A stretch of 10,341 bases of DNA, from the NCBI GenBank assembly GCA_964424125.1, contig CAYRHS010000109.1, forward strand, positions 1 to 10,341, written 5' to 3'. The notes below the pieces were generated by a model. That model was not told the DNA's origin. It made no database searches and was given only the letters and a program-made list of their open reading frames with translations. Positions 6,215-10,341 of this stretch are shown here, one piece after another. Position 1 is the stretch's first letter. Each line of letters starts with the position of its first letter. Position numbers and translations under genes: made by a program. This stretch comes from CAYRHS01 sp964424125 (lineage in GTDB: Bacteria; Actinomycetota; Acidimicrobiia; IMCC26256; JAOSJL01).

Positions 6215-7009
6215 GTGGAGCTCGGACTCGACGGCAGGGTGGGCCTCGTCACCGGCGCGAGCCTCGGGATGGGGCGCGCGACCGCGCTCGGGCTCGCCGA
6301 CGAGGGGATGCGCCTCGCCCTCGTCTCCCGCACCCGGGAGCGGCTGGAGAAGACGGCGTCCGAGGCCGCGGAGCGCGGCGCGGAGGTCGAGATCTGGGCC
6401 GAGGACCTGACCCTGCCCGGCGTCGGTGAGCGCGTCGTACGCGCCGCGCACGAACGGTTCGGCGCGCTCGACGTCCTCGTGAACACGGTCGGGCCGACCG
6501 AGCGCTCGGAGGGGATCCTCGACCAGGACGACGACCTGTGGGCGCGCACCTACCAGGGGTTGCTCTTCTCGGCGGTTCGGACCTGCCGGGCGGCCGTGCC
6601 GATCATGCAGGAGCAGGGTCGGGGCGCCATCGTCAACATCTCCGCCATGTCGATCCGACACTGGATCCCGCAGCTCGCGCACTACTCGTCGGCCAAGGCG
6701 GCGCTCGCCCACTACACGAAGAACCTGGCCCGGGAGTTCGCCCGGGACGGCATCCGGGCCAATGCGGTGATGCCGGGCATGATCGCCTCGGAACCGGTCC
6801 GGGAGCGGATGCGCGAGGCCGCGGCCGAGCGCGGAATGACCGAGGAGGAGTACTTCGAGGACGCCAACCGCCGCCACGGCGGGGTCACGTGGGCCGGTCG
6901 CCTCGGCCGGCCCGACGAGATCGCCGACGTGGTGACGTTCCTCGCCTCCGATCGGGCCTCCTACGTCAATGGCGCCTACGTGAACGTGGACGGCGGCTCC
7001 GCGTTCTGA
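6215..7009 (+). CDS. SDR-family oxidoreductase, FabG-like, with altered catalytic tetrad
   Basis: A 264-residue cytoplasmic short-chain dehydrogenase/reductase, normal length for a classical SDR. The Rossmann glycine motif is TGASLGMG (13-20). After the second strand, SRTR (38-41) has basic residues and no Asp, favouring NADP(H). The usual NNAG is NTVG (90-93). YSSAK supplies Tyr157 and Lys161, and the C-terminus has MPGMI and VDGG. Counting 13 residues back from Tyr157, the normal catalytic Ser position is Ala144 (NISAMS), with Ser143 and Ser146 close by. The usual Asn of the tetrad (NL in most SDRs) aligns with Leu116. This resembles a FabG-like subgroup annotated as 3-oxoacyl-ACP reductase, but fatty-acid synthesis is not implied. 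GTG 6215 is chosen for its GGAGG and for the lead-in ELGLDGRVGLVTG. It opens a three-gene run, 14 nt before the first flavoprotein, suggesting an alcohol/ketone step acting with them. Confidence 0.93.
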   Translation: MELGLDGRVGLVTGASLGMGRATALGLADEGMRLALVSRTRERLEKTASEAAERGAEVEIWAEDLTLPGVGERVVRAAHERFGALDVLVNTVGPTERSEGILDQDDDLWARTYQGLLFSAVRTCRAAVPIMQEQGRGAIVNISAMSIRHWIPQLAHYSSAKAALAHYTKNLAREFARDGIRANAVMPGMIASEPVRERMREAAAERGMTEEEYFEDANRRHGGVTWAGRLGRPDEIADVVTFLASDRASYVNGAYVNVDGGSAF

Positions 7010-7023
7010 GCGACGAGCAACCG

Positions 7024-8337
7024 ATGCCCAGCGTCATCGTCGTCGGAGCGGGGATCGCGGGACTCGGCGCGGCTCACGAGCTCGACCGCCGCGGCCACGA
7101 CGTCAAGGTTCTCGAGGCCGCCAAGCAGGTCGGCGGCCGGATGCGCTCCCGGGAGTGGCACGGGACCCACATCGACCTCGGCGCGGAGTTCATCGCCACG
7201 CCGGGGATCCCCGACGATCTCCTCGCCGAGCTCGGCATCCTCTCGACCAGGCAGCCCTACCCGGGCGGGAAGGTGGCGCCGAAGATCCTGCGGGAAGGCC
7301 GCGCGCGCGAGTTCGACTACACGAACCCGACCGGCGTGCTCCGGTACCAGGGGATGTCACCGCTGGCACGTCTGCGCCTCGTGGGGATGCTGCCCGCGTT
7401 CGTCCGCCAGGCCCGGCGCAGCGTCGGTGCCCCCTTCGAGGTCTGGCGCGGCGCCTGGGCGGACGACGAGTCGGTACAGACCTGGCTGAGCAGGATCAGC
7501 CCCGAGTTCCTCGAGTACGCGATCGAGCCCTTCTTCGAGCTCTACTGCGGCTGGGAGCCGCACAACCTCAGCAAGGGCGCGTTCCTCGCGATGATGCTGA
7601 TCCCGCGGCTCCCCGAGATCCACACCTGGCCCGAGGGGCTGGGCACGGTCACGCGGGCGTTGGCCGACCAGCTCGACGTCACCACGGGCGCCCGAGTGAC
7701 GCGCGTCGACGTCACCCGGGACCCGCCGGCCGTCGAGTACACGGTCGGGGGCCGCGACGAGCGGGCCGAGGCCGACCTCGTGCTGGTCGCGATCCCGGGG
7801 TCGCGTGTCCTCGACGTGGTGGACGGGCTCGACGACGAGCGCACGCGTTTCTTCTCCCGGGTCGAGTACGTCCCCCACGAGCTGCCCTTCTTCACCGTCT
7901 CGCGTCCACCCGAGGGCGTTCCGTCGCCCGGGGTCTTCGTGCCCCGCCGGGAAGACCGCGACGTCGCCGCCATCGGCTACGACCGGTCGAGCACGAGCGC
8001 CGACGTTTGGTTCCTGCGCATCAGCATGAAGACCCAGGCGATCCGTGATCATCGCGACACTCCCGACGACGTCTGGGCCGAGTGGATCGTGGACGCGGGC
8101 GCTCGCCTCTACCCCGACGTGCGCAACGTGGTGACCGACGCCTTCATCTCGCGCTGGCGCGACGCGCTCCCGGCCTTCCCGCCGGGCTCCATCCGCCGGC
8201 TCGCCGACTTCATGGCGCTGCCGCCCCAGCCGGGGATCGCCTTCTGCGGCGACTACCTCACGACCGGGGCGACGAGCGCGGCGTATCAATCCGGGATGCG
8301 AGCGGCACGGGAGATCGACGGCCGCCTGGCCTCGTGA
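7024..8337 (+). CDS. FAD-dependent oxidoreductase, amine oxidase/protoporphyrinogen oxidase-like (copy 1)
   Basis: A 437-residue flavoprotein. The N-terminal dinucleotide fold has VVGAGIAGLGAA (GxGxxG at 8-13) and Glu31 ending the second strand to bind the FAD ribose. Then come QVGGRM (35-40) and IDLGAEF (50-56), the hallmarks of the Amino_oxidase family. The helical substrate region includes EPFFELYCGWEPHNLS (168-183), similar in position to the PFFSG..GDP region of protoporphyrinogen oxidases. The C-terminal FAD motif is PGIAFCGDY (403-411) with Asp410. I see no signal peptide, membrane segment or covalent-flavin Cys motif. ATG 7024 starts 4 residues before the FAD strand, with a weak Shine-Dalgarno. 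It lies between the SDR gene and its own paralogue, with gaps of 14 and 13 nt, so the three are very likely one operon. The family oxidises amines or desaturates/isomerises cyclic and polyene substrates; I cannot choose between these. A haem role is unlikely, as no haem genes are nearby. Confidence 0.92.
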   Translation: MPSVIVVGAGIAGLGAAHELDRRGHDVKVLEAAKQVGGRMRSREWHGTHIDLGAEFIATPGIPDDLLAELGILSTRQPYPGGKVAPKILREGRAREFDYTNPTGVLRYQGMSPLARLRLVGMLPAFVRQARRSVGAPFEVWRGAWADDESVQTWLSRISPEFLEYAIEPFFELYCGWEPHNLSKGAFLAMMLIPRLPEIHTWPEGLGTVTRALADQLDVTTGARVTRVDVTRDPPAVEYTVGGRDERAEADLVLVAIPGSRVLDVVDGLDDERTRFFSRVEYVPHELPFFTVSRPPEGVPSPGVFVPRREDRDVAAIGYDRSSTSADVWFLRISMKTQAIRDHRDTPDDVWAEWIVDAGARLYPDVRNVVTDAFISRWRDALPAFPPGSIRRLADFMALPPQPGIAFCGDYLTTGATSAAYQSGMRAAREIDGRLAS

Positions 8338-8350
8338 GGGGAGTGGCGCG

Positions 8351-9673
8351 ATGGCGAGGGTGATCGTGGTCGGAGCCGGGATCGCCGGGCTGGGCGCGGC
8401 CCAGGAGCTGCAGAAGGCCGGTGTCGACGTCAGCGTCCTCGAAGCCGGCGACCAGGTCGGCGGACGCATGGTTTCGACGCAGTGGCACGGCGCCTGGATC
8501 GACCTCGGTGCGGAGTTCATCACCAGCGTCGACGATGACTTCGACGTGCTCGCGAGCGAGCTCGGGATGCGCGACGACAAGCTCGGGTACCCGACCGAGT
8601 CGGGCAAGGTCGAGTTCGACGTCTGGCGTGACGGCGTCGCGCACCACCTCTCCTACACCGAGCCGGCGAGCTTCCTCCGCTACGGCGCGATGGGGCCGAT
8701 GGCGAAGCTGCGGATGCTCGGACTCCTCCCGACGCTGGTCCGCCAGTTCCGGCGCAACGGCTCCGAGCCGTTCGAGCCGTGGCGGGCGGCGTGGTGCGAC
8801 GACGAGTCGGTCGAGACGTGGTTGAGCCGCGTCGACCCGGAGTTCCTCGAATATGTCGTCGAGCCGTGCTTCGAGCTCTTCTGCGGCTACGAGCCCCACG
8901 ATTTCGGTCGGGGGATGTTCGCCTACCTCACGACCATGTTCCAGGACACCGAGATCTTCACGTTCCGCGAGGGGCTGGGCCAGCTGACGCGCACGCTCGC
9001 CTCACGCCTCGACGTGACGACAGGTGCGCGGGTGCGGCGCGTGGACGTCAGGGGTTCACCGGTGACCGTGGACTTCGAGCTCGACGGCGCCCCGCAGCGG
9101 CGCGAGGCCGACGTGGTCGTCATGGCCACACCGGGGACGAAGGTGGCGTCCGTCGTGGACGGCCTCGACGACCCGCGGCGTCGGTTCTTCGAGCGGGTGC
9201 GGTACACGCCGCACGAGCTCTGCTTCTTCCGCCTCTCCGGGCGGCCGGGCGCAGACGTGCCCACGAGCGTCTTCTACCCGCGCAAGGAGGAGCCGGAGCT
9301 GCTCGCGCTCGGCTACGAGCGGTCGACGACCACGCCCGACGTCAGCTTCTTTCGCGTCAGCATGCGCACCGCAGCGATCCGGCGCGCCCGCGCCTTCGAC
9401 GACGACGCGTGGGCCGCGGAGATGCTGCGCCAGGTCGGCGCCCGCTTCCCGCAGGTGCCTTCGCTCGTCGTGGACCACAAGCTCGCCCGGTGGGAGGACG
9501 CGCTGCCGGTGTTCTGGCCGGGGTACTGCCGGGCGCTGGACGACTTCGTCCACCTGTCGCCCCAGCCCGGGATCGCGTTCGCGGGCGACTACCTGGCAGC
9601 GTCGTCCACCGGCGCCGCCTACCGTACCGGTCGACGCGCGGCCACCGACGTGCTCGCGCGGCTCCCGCGCTGA
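8351..9673 (+). CDS. FAD-dependent oxidoreductase, amine oxidase/protoporphyrinogen oxidase-like (copy 2)
   Basis: A 440-residue flavoprotein colinear with the 7024-8337 product. GxGxxG lies in VVGAGIAGLGAA (8-13), then Glu31, QVGGRM (35-40), IDLGAEF (50-56), DDESVETWLSR (150-160), EPCFELFCGYEPHDF (171-185) and the C-terminal PGIAFAGDY (406-414). The copies match in the FAD-binding parts and in the CG-EPH segment. They differ more around residues 58-130, where the mid-region lining the substrate cavity would be expected, so substrates may differ or the two may pair as a heterodimer; both are inference. ATG 8351 follows a good GAGGGGAG Shine-Dalgarno that overlaps the preceding TGA stop, consistent with translational coupling. 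The gene ends 6 nt from the stop of the convergent SDR gene, with no space for a separate terminator. The reaction and substrate are unknown. Confidence 0.92.
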   Translation: MARVIVVGAGIAGLGAAQELQKAGVDVSVLEAGDQVGGRMVSTQWHGAWIDLGAEFITSVDDDFDVLASELGMRDDKLGYPTESGKVEFDVWRDGVAHHLSYTEPASFLRYGAMGPMAKLRMLGLLPTLVRQFRRNGSEPFEPWRAAWCDDESVETWLSRVDPEFLEYVVEPCFELFCGYEPHDFGRGMFAYLTTMFQDTEIFTFREGLGQLTRTLASRLDVTTGARVRRVDVRGSPVTVDFELDGAPQRREADVVVMATPGTKVASVVDGLDDPRRRFFERVRYTPHELCFFRLSGRPGADVPTSVFYPRKEEPELLALGYERSTTTPDVSFFRVSMRTAAIRRARAFDDDAWAAEMLRQVGARFPQVPSLVVDHKLARWEDALPVFWPGYCRALDDFVHLSPQPGIAFAGDYLAASSTGAAYRTGRRAATDVLARLPR

Positions 9674-9679
9674 GCGCGT

Positions 9680-10341
9680 CTAGGGAGCGGCGGGCCCGGC
9701 GTCCACGGCCGGCGAACGCAGCTGGGCGAGGAGGCCACCGTCCACCGCCAATGAGACGCCGGTGACGTACGCGGCGTCCTCGGACACGAGGAAGGCGACC
9801 GCGGCGGCGACGTCGTCGGGGTCGCCGAGCCGCCCGAGCGGGACGACGCGCTCGGGGCCCGCGTCGGTCTCGGCGCCGACCGGGGTCCGCCCCGGCACGT
9901 CGATCGCGCCGGGAGCGACCGCGTTGACGCGGATGCGGTAGGGCGCGAGGTCGAGGGCGAGCGCACGGGTCGCAGCCTCGAGGCCACCCTTGGAGGTGTC
10001 GTAGGCGACCCGGTTGCGATGGGCCCGTACGGCTCCTGCGGTGGTGACGTTGACCACGCACCCGGGCAGGCCGTGTTCGACGAGCGTGCGTACGCAGCGC
10101 GCGGTGCACAGGTAGGCGCCCCGGAGGTTCACCGCCAGGACCCGGTCCCACGTCGCGACGTCTGTGCCGAGGAAGTGCTGCTCGACGCGCGGACCGTGCG
10201 CGAGCCCCGCGTTGTTCACGAGGACGTCGACGGGGCCGAGGTCGTCCTCGATGCGCGCGAAACAACGGTCCACCGCGTCGTCGTCTGCCACGTCGCTGGC
10301 CACGAAGATTCGCTGTCCCTTGCACGTCAGCCAGCGGCCGC
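9680..10341 (-). CDS. SDR-family oxidoreductase (5' end missing)
   Basis: The last 219 residues of a classical SDR are visible; the frame is open to the right edge, so the N-terminal TGxxxGxG nucleotide motif is outside the window. A GTG at 10303 is not the start, because coding continues upstream and this stretch (IFVASDVADDDAV) matches the third-strand D-V region of SDRs. Visible motifs are NNAG (10205-10216), the tetrad Asn in AVNLRGAY (10127-10129), YDTSK with Tyr at 10001-10003 and Lys at 9989-9991, APGAID, and the late VTGVSLAVDGG. The position 13 residues before Tyr is Thr (10040-10042, NVTTAG), replacing the usual Ser; Thr can act there. It converges on the flavoprotein pair with 6 nt between stops and is on the opposite strand, so it may belong to another transcription unit. 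The substrate is not predictable. Confidence 0.92.
   Translation of the reverse strand, partial: GRWLTCKGQRIFVASDVADDDAVDRCFARIEDDLGPVDVLVNNAGLAHGPRVEQHFLGTDVATWDRVLAVNLRGAYLCTARCVRTLVEHGLPGCVVNVTTAGAVRAHRNRVAYDTSKGGLEAATRALALDLAPYRIRVNAVAPGAIDVPGRTPVGAETDAGPERVVPLGRLGDPDDVAAAVAFLVSEDAAYVTGVSLAVDGGLLAQLRSPAVDAGPAAP

Noticed and set aside
6131..6877. N-terminal extension of the AveC-like protein on the minus strand
   Set aside because: It runs antisense through the SDR gene and its composition is Arg-rich noise. The conserved protein begins at ATG 6130 with a leader motif.
9674..9679. Terminator between the converging flavoprotein and SDR genes
   Set aside because: Only 6 nt separate the stop codons, and I saw no hairpin with a T tract at the junction.
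9357..10325. 322-residue minus-strand frame across the end of the second flavoprotein and the SDR
   Set aside because: It is Arg/Pro-rich and motif-free. The SDR motifs lie in a different frame and the flavoprotein on the other strand.

Overview
The window looks like a piece of chromosome from a high-GC Gram-positive (actinobacterial-type) organism. GC content is high throughout, codons mostly end in G or C, and GTG starts are used. Two lipoproteins carry Gly/Asp/Ser-rich linkers after the lipobox, and one protein resembles the AveC family, which I know mainly from Streptomyces, mycobacteria and relatives. A more exact placement (for example an uncultured Acidimicrobiia-like lineage) would be guesswork. 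No rRNA, tRNA, CRISPR, insertion sequence or phage gene was seen.

Left arm, minus strand, about 6130 down to 1: four genes read in order. They are an AveC-like integral membrane protein (5027-6130), two tandem paralogous lipoprotein substrate-binding proteins of the LivJ/LivK (Peripla_BP_6) type (3721-4944 and 2347-3582), and a very long polypeptide that fuses LivH permease, LivM permease and LivG ATPase in one frame (from GTG at 2317 through the left edge). Together they look like a HAAT-type uptake system with an AveC-like protein at its head. The three genes nearest the divergent promoter share an almost identical 10-nt leader directly before ATG.

Right arm, plus strand, 6215 to 9673: three closely packed genes separated by 13-14 nt. 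They are a FabG-like SDR oxidoreductase lacking recognisable Ser and Asn members of the usual catalytic tetrad, followed by two tandem paralogous FAD-dependent amine-oxidase/protoporphyrinogen-oxidase-like flavoproteins. An SDR gene on the minus strand (9680 to the right edge, 5' end missing) converges on them with only 6 nt between stop codons.

The arms diverge from an 84-bp region (6131-6214). It is AT-richer than its surroundings and carries overlapping TATA-like -10 elements in both directions, suggesting joint control. My reading, which is inference, is that this is one locus for taking up and redox-modifying a small organic molecule. The transporter and its two binding proteins would import it, and the SDR, twin flavoproteins and possibly the AveC-like protein would transform it. 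The substrate cannot be told from sequence. Each arm carries a tandem duplicated pair, which is the most distinctive feature of the layout.
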